The position numbers were made by a program, and so were the translations under genes. This document shows positions 1-9,275 of a stretch of 64,000 nucleotides of DNA, piece after piece (position 1 is the stretch's first letter; every line of letters starts with the position of its first letter). The notes under the pieces are model-generated. The model was given only the letters and a program-made list of their open reading frames with translations, had not been told where the DNA came from and did no database searches. This DNA comes from an uncultured Alphaproteobacteria bacterium (GTDB lineage: Bacteria > Pseudomonadota > Alphaproteobacteria > HIMB59), in NCBI GenBank assembly GCA_902613185.1, contig CACMGP010000002.1:99378-163377 (forward strand), given 5' to 3'.

Positions 1-600
1 TTTTACATGTTCCCTGGCACTGTTAGGATCTGTAATCAGAGATTCATTAATATAACGAGGTGTTAATGTAGCATTATCATCATATGTGCGATCTGCAAAA
101 ACCTCAAGGGCAGTGGGTATGTTGCTGCTCATACCAATTTTAGCAAGTTCACTTAAAGCTGGTGCAAGTAATATCATTGATGGATAATTTCTCTTTAAAA
201 AATCTACTATTTCACTGGAAAGGTCTTGATCAACGCATGCCATATTACTTAAAGCCCCGTGAAGCTTAACATGTGTTACTGGAAAATTAATATCAGAGGC
301 AAGATTATGAATAAAAATTAATTGATCTTTGATAATTTCTTGGATTAGTTTTTTGTTCCAATTAATTTTTGTGCGACCAAAATTATCTCTATCTAAAAAA
401 GAAATATGCGCACCAACTGAAACATGTTTTGTTTTACAGTAATTTAGTGCTTTAAAAACAACGTCTTTTGACCCTCCATGATAAAGACAAGAAAGATTAG
501 CTGAGCTAATTTTATTTATTAGCTGCATATCAACAGTCTCAAAAAAACTGAGATCTTTTTCTGCGATATCAGAATTTAAATTAATTTTATTCAAATGCAC
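1..600 (-). CDS. pxpA: 5-oxoprolinase subunit A (LamB/YcsF family), C-terminus cut by window edge
   Basis: PxpA is the subunit of the prokaryotic ATP-dependent 5-oxoprolinase that acts with PxpB and PxpC to open 5-oxoproline (pyroglutamate) to glutamate. Reading the minus strand from a GTG at 598-600, the N-terminus begins MHLNKINLNSDIAE, matching the family start M-x-I-D-L-N-x-D-x-G-E. It continues with SSANLSCLYHGG (family S-x-N-I-A-C-G-x-H-A-G-D), VSVGAHISF and VKLHGAL. The frame stays open to base 1, so about 200 residues are visible and roughly the last fifth lies outside. The usual ACGxHAGD is weakened to SCLYHGGS, so it is a divergent member. pxpBC lie immediately upstream and divergent, which supports the assignment. 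Confidence 0.85.
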   Translation of the reverse strand, partial: MHLNKINLNSDIAEKDLSFFETVDMQLINKISSANLSCLYHGGSKDVVFKALNYCKTKHVSVGAHISFLDRDNFGRTKINWNKKLIQEIIKDQLIFIHNLASDINFPVTHVKLHGALSNMACVDQDLSSEIVDFLKRNYPSMILLAPALSELAKIGMSSNIPTALEVFADRTYDDNATLTPRYINESLITDPNSAREHVK

Positions 601-623
601 CAAAGTTACATTATGATATTAGA
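601..623. promoter_or_regulatory. 23-bp divergent start region between pxpA and pxpB
   Basis: Only 23 bases separate the two opposed GTG start codons of pxpA (minus) and pxpB (plus). Neither gene has room for its own promoter and 5' UTR here, so the promoters must overlap the opposing coding sequences, or the transcripts are leaderless. Both N-termini match their families at these starts, so large start-site errors are unlikely. Confidence 0.5.
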
Positions 624-1343
624 GTGTATTTCAAAGGAATAAATTCTTATGGGGATCGGGGTTTGGTCTTAGATTTTGGAAATGAAACCTCAAAATCTAT
701 ATCACAGGAGGTAAACGACGTATTTTTGAGTATTTCAAACCTTAATCTTCAATCACTAAATATTGTCCCCTCATTTAATAAAATTGTTGTAATTTTTGAA
801 AATTCTCACATACGAGATCAAAACAAAGACAAAATTAATATAAAAATAAATGAAACAAAATCTCAAAGTAACAAAAAAGCTTCTAAAACATGGAAAATAC
901 CGGCATGTTATGATGAAGATTTTGCCTTAGATATAAAGATAATCCAAAAACTTCATAAAGTTTCAAAAGAAGAGATTATCAATCTTCACTCATCCGTTAA
1001 TTACTATACATATTATATAGGCTTCATGCCGGGGTTTCCATATTTAGGGGATGTTCCCTCCCAATTAATCACACCGCGGTTAGCTACTCCAAGGGTAAAA
1101 ATTCCTGCTAGATCCATTGGCATAGCAAAAAACCATACCTGTATATATCCAAAAGTTTCACCTGGTGGTTGGAATATTATTGGACAAATACCATTTGATA
1201 TTTTTGATTTGCAAAGTTCTTATCCTTCCCTTTTTCTTCCAGGTGATGAAGTAAAATTTTACTCCGTATCACTTTCAGAGTTTCAAAAAATAAAAAAACA
1301 TAATTTTTCATTAAATAAATTGATCAAGGAATACTCGTCATGA
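624..1343 (+). CDS. pxpB: 5-oxoprolinase subunit B (KipI family)
   Basis: A 239-residue protein of the KipI/allophanate-hydrolase-subunit-1 family, the PxpB subunit of 5-oxoprolinase. The N-terminus (YGDRGLVLDFGN) matches the family's G-x-x-A-x-x-x-x-F-G-x segment. The central signature around residues 130-150 is clear: YIGFMPGFPYLGDVP corresponds to the family's G-F-x-P-G-F-x-Y-L, followed by TPRLATPRVKIPARSIGIA and SPGGWNIIGQ. The start is a GTG at 624, which gives the expected N-terminus. The stop overlaps the pxpC start by four bases (ATGA), implying translational coupling. It is cytosolic and acts with PxpA and PxpC in recycling or consuming 5-oxoproline. KipI alone can act as a kinase inhibitor in Bacillus, but the pxpABC context favours oxoprolinase. 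Confidence 0.9.
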   Translation: MYFKGINSYGDRGLVLDFGNETSKSISQEVNDVFLSISNLNLQSLNIVPSFNKIVVIFENSHIRDQNKDKINIKINETKSQSNKKASKTWKIPACYDEDFALDIKIIQKLHKVSKEEIINLHSSVNYYTYYIGFMPGFPYLGDVPSQLITPRLATPRVKIPARSIGIAKNHTCIYPKVSPGGWNIIGQIPFDIFDLQSSYPSLFLPGDEVKFYSVSLSEFQKIKKHNFSLNKLIKEYSS

Positions 1344-2218
1344 ACTCAATCATAATCACTCGTGCAGGAACTCATTCAACTATTCAAGACTTTGGTAGAT
1401 TTCAATATCAGCACTTAGGAGTTTCACCAAGTGGAGCAATGGACCAAAGAATTATTATAGAGTTGCAAAAAATTATACCCAATCATCAAAATCAATTTAT
1501 AGAATTTGCTTATGTGGGGCCATCAATAAAAGTAAAAGAGGGATCAGTTAAGATTTGTGTTGGTGGTAATTGTAATATGAGTATTCAGAAAAATAACAAC
1601 AGCCAGCTTGAGTGCCAGCCCTATAAGAGTATTAATTTATTTGAGGGTGATGAATTGATTATTCACAATACAATAGACTCAGTATATGGATACATAGCTT
1701 TTGAGCATGGACTTGGGTTAAAGCCTTGTCTTAATAGTTACTCCACTGACACAAAAGCAGGAATAGGTTCTATTAATCGACCTCTTAATAACGAAGATAC
1801 ATTTCATATTAGCAAAGATGTCAGCTCTTGGGATCTTATCTCTATACCAAAACCTAATTTAGAGAAAGTAACTAACTTCAAAGTATATCCCGGCCCTCAA
1901 CTTCAATATTTCTCAGACATTACTCTACAATCTTTTATTAGCAGTGTTTTTACAATAACTAATCAAAGTGATCGAATGGGTATCAGGCTCAAAGGTGAGA
2001 GTCTCATTAGTTCTAAGTCTCATGATATTTTGTCTGAAGGAATATTGCCTGGGTCTATTCAAGTACCAAGTGATGGGCAACCCATTGTATTAATGCGGGA
2101 CATTCCTTGTACTGGGGGATATCCAAAAATTGCAATTTTAAACGAGGTAGATATTTCAAGAATCTCTCAACTCTCCCCTGAAACCAAAATTACCTTTGAT
2201 TTACAAACAATCTATTAG
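1340..2218 (+). CDS. pxpC: 5-oxoprolinase subunit C (KipA / biotin-dependent carboxyltransferase-like)
   Basis: A 292-residue PxpC/KipA (allophanate hydrolase subunit 2 family) protein. The N-terminus has the family hallmark AGTHSTIQDFGRFQYQHLGVSPSGAMD (family: G-x-x-x-x-x-Q-D-x-G-R-x-G-x-x-x-x-G-V-P-x-S-G-x-M-D). Later segments SDRMGIRLKGE and SEGILPGSIQVPSDGQPIVLM correspond to the conserved R-M-G-x-R-L-x-G and S-x-x-x-x-x-G-x-x-Q-x-P-x-x-G-x-P-x-x-L. Length is typical. It overlaps pxpB by four bases and completes the PxpABC set with the divergent pxpA. Confidence 0.9.
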   Translation: MNSIIITRAGTHSTIQDFGRFQYQHLGVSPSGAMDQRIIIELQKIIPNHQNQFIEFAYVGPSIKVKEGSVKICVGGNCNMSIQKNNNSQLECQPYKSINLFEGDELIIHNTIDSVYGYIAFEHGLGLKPCLNSYSTDTKAGIGSINRPLNNEDTFHISKDVSSWDLISIPKPNLEKVTNFKVYPGPQLQYFSDITLQSFISSVFTITNQSDRMGIRLKGESLISSKSHDILSEGILPGSIQVPSDGQPIVLMRDIPCTGGYPKIAILNEVDISRISQLSPETKITFDLQTIY

Positions 2219-2242
2219 CACAGATTTTATGTATAATTAAAA

Positions 2243-2980
2243 GTGAAAATCTCAAGTATTCAAGATCTAATACCAACATCAAAAAATTTGAATAGTGCTA
2301 TGTTATCAAGACAAAATGCGCTGGAAAAATTCAATTCTTTTAATCCTACACTCTACGCAAAAACAAGAAACTTTTTGAATGGACAAATTTCAAGATTATC
2401 AGCACATATAAAATATGGAATAATCACTAACAAAGAGCTCTATCAATATATTCGAGACAAATATAATTTTGTTGAGAGTGAAAAGTTTATTCAAGAATTA
2501 GCATGGAGAGATTTTTGGAGAAGTTATGCCTATCATCATCCTGATCAACTATGGACAGATGTAGAAGAATATAAAACTGGATTTCAAGCTCAAGAATATC
2601 AAGATAACTTGCCTGAGGATGTTATATCAGCAACAACACCAACGCAGATTATTAATATTTTCATCGAGCAACTCATAAATACTGGGTACCTTCATAACCA
2701 TGTACGTATGTATTTGGCTTCTTATATTATTCACTTTAGAAGAGTGAAGTGGCAAGCTGGAGCGAAGTTTTTTATGAGTCATTTACTGGATGGAGATATT
2801 GCAAGTAATAACTTCTCTTGGCAGTGGATCGCGAGTACCTTTGCAGGAAAACCTTATATATTTAATTTAGAAAATGTTCACAAATACTGTCACCGAAGCA
2901 TAGATATTATACCTGAGAAGAATCGAGAAATAGATGGCAGCTATGAAGAAATTGGTTCGAGGCTCTTTCCCAATTTATGA
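2243..2980 (+). CDS. Stand-alone FAD-binding domain of the photolyase/cryptochrome family
   Basis: The 245 residues correspond only to the C-terminal helical FAD-binding half of DNA photolyases. Visible family motifs are ELAWRDFWRSY (W-R-E-F), NTGYLHNHVRMYLASYI (T-G-x-x-x-N-x-x-R-M-x-x-A-S), GAKFFMSHLLDGDIASNN and FSWQWIASTFAGKPYIFNLEN (W-Q-W-x-A-S-T). Full-length photolyases are about 450-500 residues with an N-terminal alpha/beta antenna domain, absent here. The start is a GTG at 2243, 24 bases after pxpC. The stop overlaps the next gene in an ATGA, and that gene looks like the missing alpha/beta half, so the two may form a split, order-reversed photolyase. FAD-dependent DNA repair or light sensing is inferred from the family only. 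Confidence 0.8.
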   Translation: MKISSIQDLIPTSKNLNSAMLSRQNALEKFNSFNPTLYAKTRNFLNGQISRLSAHIKYGIITNKELYQYIRDKYNFVESEKFIQELAWRDFWRSYAYHHPDQLWTDVEEYKTGFQAQEYQDNLPEDVISATTPTQIINIFIEQLINTGYLHNHVRMYLASYIIHFRRVKWQAGAKFFMSHLLDGDIASNNFSWQWIASTFAGKPYIFNLENVHKYCHRSIDIIPEKNREIDGSYEEIGSRLFPNL

Positions 2981-3372
2981 ACTTAATTTATTTATATGAC
3001 GAGTTCATGAGAGTGCCAGCCGGTATTGAGGGTAATCCTGTTTACATCTTTGATGATACTTTAACTGAAGGCTATGAGCTTAGTGACAAAATCATTGAAA
3101 ATAGATACTTTTTAGCCAAAGAGGCAGGGGCTGAAATCTATAGAGGTAATACATATGAAATATTGCAGGAAATTCATAACCAAAACACCATATTCAAAAT
3201 TATAACAAAATCTACTTTTAGACCTATTTACCAAAATTTATTTCAAAAATTAGGTGAAAAATATGATTTAGAGCAGTTACCCGATTACTTCTTATTGCAG
3301 GAGAATTATCTTCATCCAGCAAAAAGATTTTTTCAGTATTGGAACAAAATAAAGAAAAATTTAAAATATTAG
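2977..3372 (+). CDS. Small protein resembling a photolyase N-terminal alpha/beta domain
   Basis: A 131-residue protein coupled by an ATGA overlap to the FAD-domain gene before it. It contains a Rossmann-like beginning (NLIYLYDEFM, then PVYIFDDTL) and a segment running IIENRYFLAKEAGAEIYRG, the layout of the photolyase N-terminal domain, where an F/D-rich strand is followed by a helix and a strand. The end (LHPAKRFFQYWNKI) is basic and aromatic. A complete antenna domain is larger and carries DLR-type motifs near its start, which I do not see, so the match is weak by sequence and leans on gene order. It could instead be an unrelated partner protein. Confidence 0.55.
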   Translation: MNLIYLYDEFMRVPAGIEGNPVYIFDDTLTEGYELSDKIIENRYFLAKEAGAEIYRGNTYEILQEIHNQNTIFKIITKSTFRPIYQNLFQKLGEKYDLEQLPDYFLLQENYLHPAKRFFQYWNKIKKNLKY

Positions 3373-3374
3373 TC

Positions 3375-3575
3375 ATGGCTGAGAAATGCAAATATTGCGA
3401 AGGAGAATTATCAGTCATGGACAGTGTGTATATTGAGTCTGAAATTCGAACAGCTCCTAAGAAAGTTCAAAATTTAATTAAAAGTCATCATAACCTTGTC
3501 TGTTACATGTGTTATAAAAAACTAAAAGCTATTAAAGTGATAAACACGAAAGATAAAAATAAAAAATTAAATTAA
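3375..3575 (+). CDS. Small double-CxxC zinc-ribbon protein (DUF2256/DksA-like size)
   Basis: The frame is open from 3339, but the likely start is the ATG at 3375, two bases after the previous stop, giving 66 residues that begin MAEKCKYCEGEL. Two CxxC pairs (CKYC at residues 5-8 and CYMC near residue 42) predict one zinc-ribbon site. The C-terminus is lysine- and asparagine-rich. It appears to be the last gene of the pxpBC-photolyase-like run and overlaps the convergent acyl-CoA synthetase by four bases. Function unknown; a partner role for the photolyase-like pair is only positional. Confidence 0.6.
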   Translation: MAEKCKYCEGELSVMDSVYIESEIRTAPKKVQNLIKSHHNLVCYMCYKKLKAIKVINTKDKNKKLN

Positions 3576-5197
3576 AGATTTTTTACTGTTTCTCTTAACT
3601 CGTACTTTTGAATTTTACCAGTTGATGTTTTTGGTAGAACCTGAAATACAAAAGTTTTAGGCATTTTAAAACCAGCTAAGTGCTCTCTGCAAAATTTCTT
3701 TAACTCATCTTCTTCTACTGTTTGACCTTCAATTAACTCTATAAAAGCACAGGGTGTCTCACCCCATTTTTCATCAGGTCTAGCGACAACTGCTGCTAAT
3801 GATACTGCAGGGTGCTTTGTAATAATATTTTCAATTTCTACAGATGATATATTTTCACCACCACTAATAATGATATCTTTTGATCGATCTTTAACTTGAA
3901 TATACCCACTAGGGTGCATTACTGCTAAGTCGCCTGAATGAAACCATCCACTTTTCATGGACTCTTTAGTGGCTTCTTCATTTTTGTAGTACCCCATCAT
4001 GACAGTATTTCCTCGGATCATAATCTCCCCCATGGTTTTCCCATCTGAAGGGACGGGTTCGAGGGTTTCTGGGTTCATGACCGATACCATTTCTGTGTGT
4101 GGGTAGCGAACTCCTTGATAGGCTTTTAGCTCAGATCGCTTTTCATCTGCTAGATTATCCCAGTCCTTATTCCAAGCACAATGAACAACATGACCGTAAG
4201 TTTCAGTCAGTCCATATACATGCATAACCTCAAAGCCTAAAGACTCCATTTTTTGAAGAATTGAACTAGGGGGCGGTGCACCAGCAGTCATAACATAAAC
4301 CTTATTTTTCAGTGCTTTTTGATCATCTGAAGGAGCATTTGCTATCATATTTAATACGATAGGAGCACCTCCAAAGTGAGTCACCTCATATTTATCAATT
4401 AAATCGAAAATTTCTTTAACAACAATATTTCGTATAAATATTACACGGGCATGGAGCATCGCCAAAGTCCATGGATACCCCCAGCCATTACAGTGAAACA
4501 TTGGCACTGTATATAAATAGGTGAGCCGGTTAGGCATATTCCATGCAGTGATACTTCCCATTGACATTAAATAAGACCCTCTGTGATGGTACACAACACC
4601 TTTTGGGTTTCCTGTTGTTCCAGATGTATAGTTCAGTGAAATAGCCTGCCACTCATCATCAGGTCTTATCCATTCAAACCCCACATCACCTGTTTGTAGG
4701 AAACTTTCATACTCTAATTTTCCGATTGATGGAATATCTCCTAAACCTGCTTGTTTGTCATCAATATCAATAACGACGATCTCTCGATTGACTTGAGCAA
4801 TAGCATCAATTGCTACATTGTGAAATTGTCGATCCACTATAAAAACTTTACAGTCACTATGATCTAGTATGTAAGCAACTGTTCTGGTGTCTAAACGAGT
4901 ATTAATTGTGTTAACAACACCTCCTGTCATAGGAACAGAATAATGCGCTTCAAATAATTCAGGAGTGTTTGCTGCCATAATAGAAACAACATCACCTTTG
5001 CCAATTCCAACTTTTGTTAAAGCACTGGCAAATCGAGTGCATCGATCGTAAACTTGTCTCCAAGAGTACTTTCTTTCTTTATATACTATGGCTTCATAGT
5101 CGGGGTATACGTCTTTTATTCGATCAAGGAAACTGATGGGAGTTAAAGGAACAAAGTTTGCATCATTTTTATGCATTCCCTGTTCAAAATTATTCAT
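3572..5197 (-). CDS. AMP-forming acyl-CoA synthetase (medium-chain / AlkK-DmdB type)
   Basis: A 541-residue ANL-superfamily ligase that activates a carboxylic acid to its CoA thioester through an acyl-adenylate. Visible motifs: the phosphate-binding loop YTSGTTGNPKGV (near residues 190-200), HVYGLTETYG, the hinge-region WFHSGDLA and KDRSKDIIISGGENIS, and the C-terminal PKTSTGKIQKYELR with the catalytic lysine. Length matches the AlkK/DmdB group. It shares a single base with the stop/start junction of the upstream FadN-like gene, so the two form a beta-oxidation operon. DmdB (methylmercaptopropionyl-CoA ligase of DMSP demethylation) belongs to this group and a dddP-type gene occurs at 59 kb, but no dmdA, dmdC or dmdD is visible here, so the substrate stays open. 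Confidence 0.88.
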   Translation of the reverse strand: MNNFEQGMHKNDANFVPLTPISFLDRIKDVYPDYEAIVYKERKYSWRQVYDRCTRFASALTKVGIGKGDVVSIMAANTPELFEAHYSVPMTGGVVNTINTRLDTRTVAYILDHSDCKVFIVDRQFHNVAIDAIAQVNREIVVIDIDDKQAGLGDIPSIGKLEYESFLQTGDVGFEWIRPDDEWQAISLNYTSGTTGNPKGVVYHHRGSYLMSMGSITAWNMPNRLTYLYTVPMFHCNGWGYPWTLAMLHARVIFIRNIVVKEIFDLIDKYEVTHFGGAPIVLNMIANAPSDDQKALKNKVYVMTAGAPPPSSILQKMESLGFEVMHVYGLTETYGHVVHCAWNKDWDNLADEKRSELKAYQGVRYPHTEMVSVMNPETLEPVPSDGKTMGEIMIRGNTVMMGYYKNEEATKESMKSGWFHSGDLAVMHPSGYIQVKDRSKDIIISGGENISSVEIENIITKHPAVSLAAVVARPDEKWGETPCAFIELIEGQTVEEDELKKFCREHLAGFKMPKTFVFQVLPKTSTGKIQKYELRETVKNL

Positions 5198-7536
5198 TAG
5201 TTTTTTAGTCTTCTCCCCGTAGACAGCATTGCATGGATCCTATCCCTCGTCTTATTGGATTGTATTAAATTTATCAAAGACTGTCGCTCTAAATCATATA
5301 GATCGGCTTCTGACAATTCTTTTGATTTAGTTGTATCACCCCCGCTAAGTACGGTTGCTAAATGAAGACCAATATCAACATCGTAGCCAAAAATGATCTT
5401 TTTTTGCTCTAAATCCAATAAAACTTGGTGCATTTTCTCTTTTACCTCAGGTCCGCTTAGTGTGAACTTTGGCTTTTCAGGAGCCGAATATCCATTCTTT
5501 AATAATGATACTTGATTAAAGGCCTCCACAAGAAGATTATCTCTGTTCAAAACGAAAATATCATCATCTAGAAAAAATTTATGCTTTTTAGCTTGCAATG
5601 GGGAATGGGCCATTAGGCCATATCCTATAATATCAAATACTTGAAGAGCTGCTTGATCATGGTCATTTACATATTTTTTGTCTTGCACCCATCTCCATAA
5701 TAATTCTTTACACCCACCACCACCTGGAACAAGGCCGACACCTGTTTCTACTAAACCTAAAGTGCTATTCATATGTGCAACCATCTTAGAAGTTTGACAT
5801 GCTACTTCAAAACCACCTCCAATAGCTAAACCTGCAACAGCACTAACTGTTGGTTTCGATGCATATTTCATTTTCATACACGCGGATTGAAAATCAGATA
5901 GGTATTTATCGATACCTTTCCAGTCTTTCACGTCAGCTAAACCAATCATGGTATTTAAATCAGCACCTGCAGAAAAATTCATAGCCTCATTATAAACAAC
6001 TAGACCTTGATAATTATCTTGTTCAAGACGGTTAACTGACTCCTCTAGAATTTTCATTGCATCAGCGTTTAAAGCATTTGCCTTGGTGTGAAATTCGCAA
6101 CACAGTATCTTTTGTTCTCGAGGTTCATCATTAAATTGCCAAATAGTTGCAGCAAAATTTCGAGATAATGGATTTGCATATTTTTTGTGGTCACCTAATC
6201 GGCGAACTCCCACTCCTCTAGAGATAAACTTCATACCTGTCTCATGATTATAAGCTCGTGAGGAAGCTGAGTCATAAGGCTCTTGTTTTAATCTAATCAT
6301 AGTTGTAAGTAATTCTGGTACTTCTTGTTTTTCATCTTGAAGTCGTTGGACAAATTTGGTGAGTCCGTACTCATTTAATAATTCAAATGGCCCTTCATTC
6401 CAGTTAAATCCCATACGAAGTGCATCATCTATATCTGTTACTTTTGATGAAACTTCAGGAATGCAAAAAGCGCTATAATTGATGATTTTAGCTAATACTG
6501 CAAAAGCATATCGACCATAATCACTATCATCATCAAGAAGTGCTTTGATACCCTCTTTCTCAACTCTTCTTGCGATTTCTAAATCTACTTTATCAAAATC
6601 GTAATAACTCATATCTGAAGTGTTCATCGCCTTGACATGTTCATCGCCCTCAACAATTGTTGTTTGATAAAAACCCCCAGGGCCCTTATTTCCATTAAAA
6701 CCTTTTTCAAGTAACTGCTCGACTAAAGGATGAGGTTTCACTACATCCATAAAAGGGTCATCTTCTTGTAATTCTTTTTTAAAGCTTGCAAGCACATCTT
6801 TCATCAAATCAATACCAATGAGATCATAGAGTCCAAAAACACCTGTTTTAGGAATTCCTAATGGTCGGCCAAATAAGGCATCTGCAATTTCTACTGGAAG
6901 ACCTCGCTCTAATGATTCATACATCGCAACCTGCATTGCGTACACACCAATACGATTACCGATAAAACCTGGAGTGTCGTTACAGTTAACAATACCTTTA
7001 CCCAGTTCGTTTTGACAAAAGTTGCGAAGGCTACTTATCTTGTCTTTATTCATCGTTGGTGTTTCAACGATCTCTAATAATCTCATAAATCGGACAGGAT
7101 TAAAAAAGTGAGTAATACAAAAATCTGCTTTCATACTATCAGACATCTCTTGTGTCAGAATTGAAAGAGGAATTGTAGAAGTATTAGATGAAATAATAGA
7201 ATTGGGGCTGCGAACTTTATCAATTTGGGAGTAAAGTTTGTGTTTGATATCAATACGCTCAACAACAGCTTCGATAACCCAATCTGCATCTTTGATTTCA
7301 TCAAAATCGTCATCGAGGTTACCTGGTTTGATATGATCAATTCTAGATCTTTCCACTAATAGAGGTGGATCTGACTTTTTGATAATATCAATTGCATTTT
7401 CAGAAATTTGGTTGGGTTTGTCTTTGCCTTTGAGATCAAGCAAAACCACTTGGCGGTTAGAATTAGCCAAATGGGCAGCAATACCTGAGCCCATCGTACC
7501 AGCACCAATTACAACGATTTTATTAAAGTTACTCAT
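5197..7536 (-). CDS. 3-hydroxyacyl-CoA dehydrogenase / enoyl-CoA hydratase fusion (FadN-like)
   Basis: A 779-residue bifunctional beta-oxidation enzyme. The N-terminal NAD-binding domain has the Rossmann motif VVIGAGTMGSGIAAHLA at residues 7-23, and the 3-hydroxyacyl-CoA dehydrogenase signature appears in SSNTSTIPLS, DFCITHFFNPVRFMRLLEIV and NDTPGFIGNRIG. The C-terminal third is crotonase-like: FSAGADLNTMIGL (oxyanion-hole region) and AVAGLAIGGGFEVACQTSKMVAH. The dehydrogenase-first order and length match FadN/YusL rather than FadB, where the hydratase comes first. It is the first gene of a two-gene operon with the acyl-CoA synthetase; no thiolase is in the window. Confidence 0.9.
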   Translation of the reverse strand: MSNFNKIVVIGAGTMGSGIAAHLANSNRQVVLLDLKGKDKPNQISENAIDIIKKSDPPLLVERSRIDHIKPGNLDDDFDEIKDADWVIEAVVERIDIKHKLYSQIDKVRSPNSIISSNTSTIPLSILTQEMSDSMKADFCITHFFNPVRFMRLLEIVETPTMNKDKISSLRNFCQNELGKGIVNCNDTPGFIGNRIGVYAMQVAMYESLERGLPVEIADALFGRPLGIPKTGVFGLYDLIGIDLMKDVLASFKKELQEDDPFMDVVKPHPLVEQLLEKGFNGNKGPGGFYQTTIVEGDEHVKAMNTSDMSYYDFDKVDLEIARRVEKEGIKALLDDDSDYGRYAFAVLAKIINYSAFCIPEVSSKVTDIDDALRMGFNWNEGPFELLNEYGLTKFVQRLQDEKQEVPELLTTMIRLKQEPYDSASSRAYNHETGMKFISRGVGVRRLGDHKKYANPLSRNFAATIWQFNDEPREQKILCCEFHTKANALNADAMKILEESVNRLEQDNYQGLVVYNEAMNFSAGADLNTMIGLADVKDWKGIDKYLSDFQSACMKMKYASKPTVSAVAGLAIGGGFEVACQTSKMVAHMNSTLGLVETGVGLVPGGGGCKELLWRWVQDKKYVNDHDQAALQVFDIIGYGLMAHSPLQAKKHKFFLDDDIFVLNRDNLLVEAFNQVSLLKNGYSAPEKPKFTLSGPEVKEKMHQVLLDLEQKKIIFGYDVDIGLHLATVLSGGDTTKSKELSEADLYDLERQSLINLIQSNKTRDRIHAMLSTGRRLKN

Positions 7537-7592
7537 AATAATAAGACAGGGATAATAGCAAAAACACTAAAAGAGCAAACAATAAACTTTAA

Positions 7593-9275
7593 TTAACTTG
7601 AAAAGGCCAGTGTTTTATTTAGTTCATTTATTTTACTTTCCAAACCAATAATAAATAACCTATTCTTAGCCCTTGAGAGACCAACATATAATTTTTCTAT
7701 TTCAATAGGAGATACAAAATTTGTAAAGAATAATATTGGCACTTCGAGACCCTTTATTCTATTTATTGTTTCAAACATTAATTGATCTGGTTGTACATAT
7801 TCAGCAGGACTTAATTCCAAATGACTAATATTAGGTATTATTTTGCTGAGGTTTTTAACATTTGTTGATTTTAAACCATCATATAATAATACTCCCATCT
7901 CTCTTACTTCAATACCCTCATGCTGTCTCAAATGATTAATTTTATCGGCAATCCATTTAAATTGTTGTTCATAATTTCGAACCGCAATCAACTCAGGTTT
8001 AGAGCCAATTACACCTCTCGAGGAGTATTTAGTCTGTTTGTTAAAACCTTTAAATAATTCGAAAATTTGTTTGGTATTCCTAAAATTCTCTTCTAATTCC
8101 AAATGACTGAATTTTTCTTTTAAAAAATATTGTGACTTTCTCTCAAAAATAGACTGTTGTTGATCATAGAAAACATAAAATTTGCCATTTTTTCTTAATA
8201 TTTGTTCGATACTAATCATCCACTCATCACTGAAGTCTTGTGCTTCATCTATAATTATTACATCATATTTTTTGTCATCATTCTTTAGCTCAGATACCAC
8301 AGTTTCAATTTCTTGATCTAAATCAAGTGAATTATCTTTTGGATGATCGAGGCCCCTTTTCATAGTGCTTACCCATTGATGTATGTTATGAATATATAAT
8401 TTTTCATTAAATCCTTTAAATGAGTATCGAATATAGCGAGCTAAAGGTTTATTAAAGCATAAAAATAAAATTTTATGTTTTGGTGCCATAGTTCTCATTA
8501 GTTCAATAGCTAATAATGTTTTCCCTGTGCCTGCCCCTCCGTTTAGAGCTACGTAATTTAGATTTGGAATTATATTAATGAAAAAGCTTTGATTACTTGA
8601 AAAAGACATTTCTTCATTTTCAATTTCAATTGATTTTTTAAGGGGAATTTTTACAGGTAAGTCATTTCCAATAATTAATTTATGAAAATTTTTTTGAAAT
8701 AATGCGTCTAGAGTATTAAATTCCCTATCTCCTTTGTGCCAATCTAAAATTTTATTTATATTTTCTCTAATATTGTTCAAATCATCTTTGAAAATAAATA
8801 AATTCTGTGGTTTATCAGGACCAAAGGGCCTGGGATCGAGTGGTCGAGGCGTGTCTGGAAGACAGGCAGCGTAAGACAAGTTCAAAAATTTTCCTTTGAG
8901 TTCAGGATAATCGTCATAAAGCAAATCTCTTATTGCAAACATTGCCTTTTTAGACTGACTTAAAGGATCTTTAATTTTATATTTCTTATTTTCATCTCTT
9001 CTCAATGAAATCCATTGTTTATCTCTAGCATTAAAACCAACTATGCCCCCTTTAACTTCTAAGAATAAAATACCTTTATTGGGAACCATAATAATAAAAT
9101 CGCACTCGCCATCGATCATATTGCCTTCGATAGAAGTTTTTAAAAAATTACATTGTGAATATATTTTTGATTCTTTACTTAATAGATCATGCATAAATAA
9201 AAAAACTTTTTTTTCTGATTGGAAGTTATTTTTATCTAATAATGATAGTATTGTAGGTGGAAAATATTCTGGCAT
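7593..9275 (-). CDS. NERD nuclease-domain / UvrD-like superfamily 1 helicase
   Basis: A 560-residue fusion. The N-terminal NERD domain shows a PD-(D/E)XK-type catalytic pattern: D59 in GECDFIIM and E73-x-K75 in LFLEVKGG. From about residue 240 it is an SF1 helicase: Walker A GGAGTGKTLLA, Walker B IIIDEAQDF, the LEENFRNT motif and the C-terminal VGLSRAKNRLFII motif VI. NERD helicases are repeatedly found beside restriction-modification and other defence genes. Here it is divergently transcribed from the cytosine methyltransferase, with 43 bases between starts. Processing foreign or damaged DNA is a family-based inference. It could be an independent defence gene rather than a subunit of the neighbouring system. 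Confidence 0.85.
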   Translation of the reverse strand: MPEYFPPTILSLLDKNNFQSEKKVFLFMHDLLSKESKIYSQCNFLKTSIEGNMIDGECDFIIMVPNKGILFLEVKGGIVGFNARDKQWISLRRDENKKYKIKDPLSQSKKAMFAIRDLLYDDYPELKGKFLNLSYAACLPDTPRPLDPRPFGPDKPQNLFIFKDDLNNIRENINKILDWHKGDREFNTLDALFQKNFHKLIIGNDLPVKIPLKKSIEIENEEMSFSSNQSFFINIIPNLNYVALNGGAGTGKTLLAIELMRTMAPKHKILFLCFNKPLARYIRYSFKGFNEKLYIHNIHQWVSTMKRGLDHPKDNSLDLDQEIETVVSELKNDDKKYDVIIIDEAQDFSDEWMISIEQILRKNGKFYVFYDQQQSIFERKSQYFLKEKFSHLELEENFRNTKQIFELFKGFNKQTKYSSRGVIGSKPELIAVRNYEQQFKWIADKINHLRQHEGIEVREMGVLLYDGLKSTNVKNLSKIIPNISHLELSPAEYVQPDQLMFETINRIKGLEVPILFFTNFVSPIEIEKLYVGLSRAKNRLFIIGLESKINELNKTLAFSS

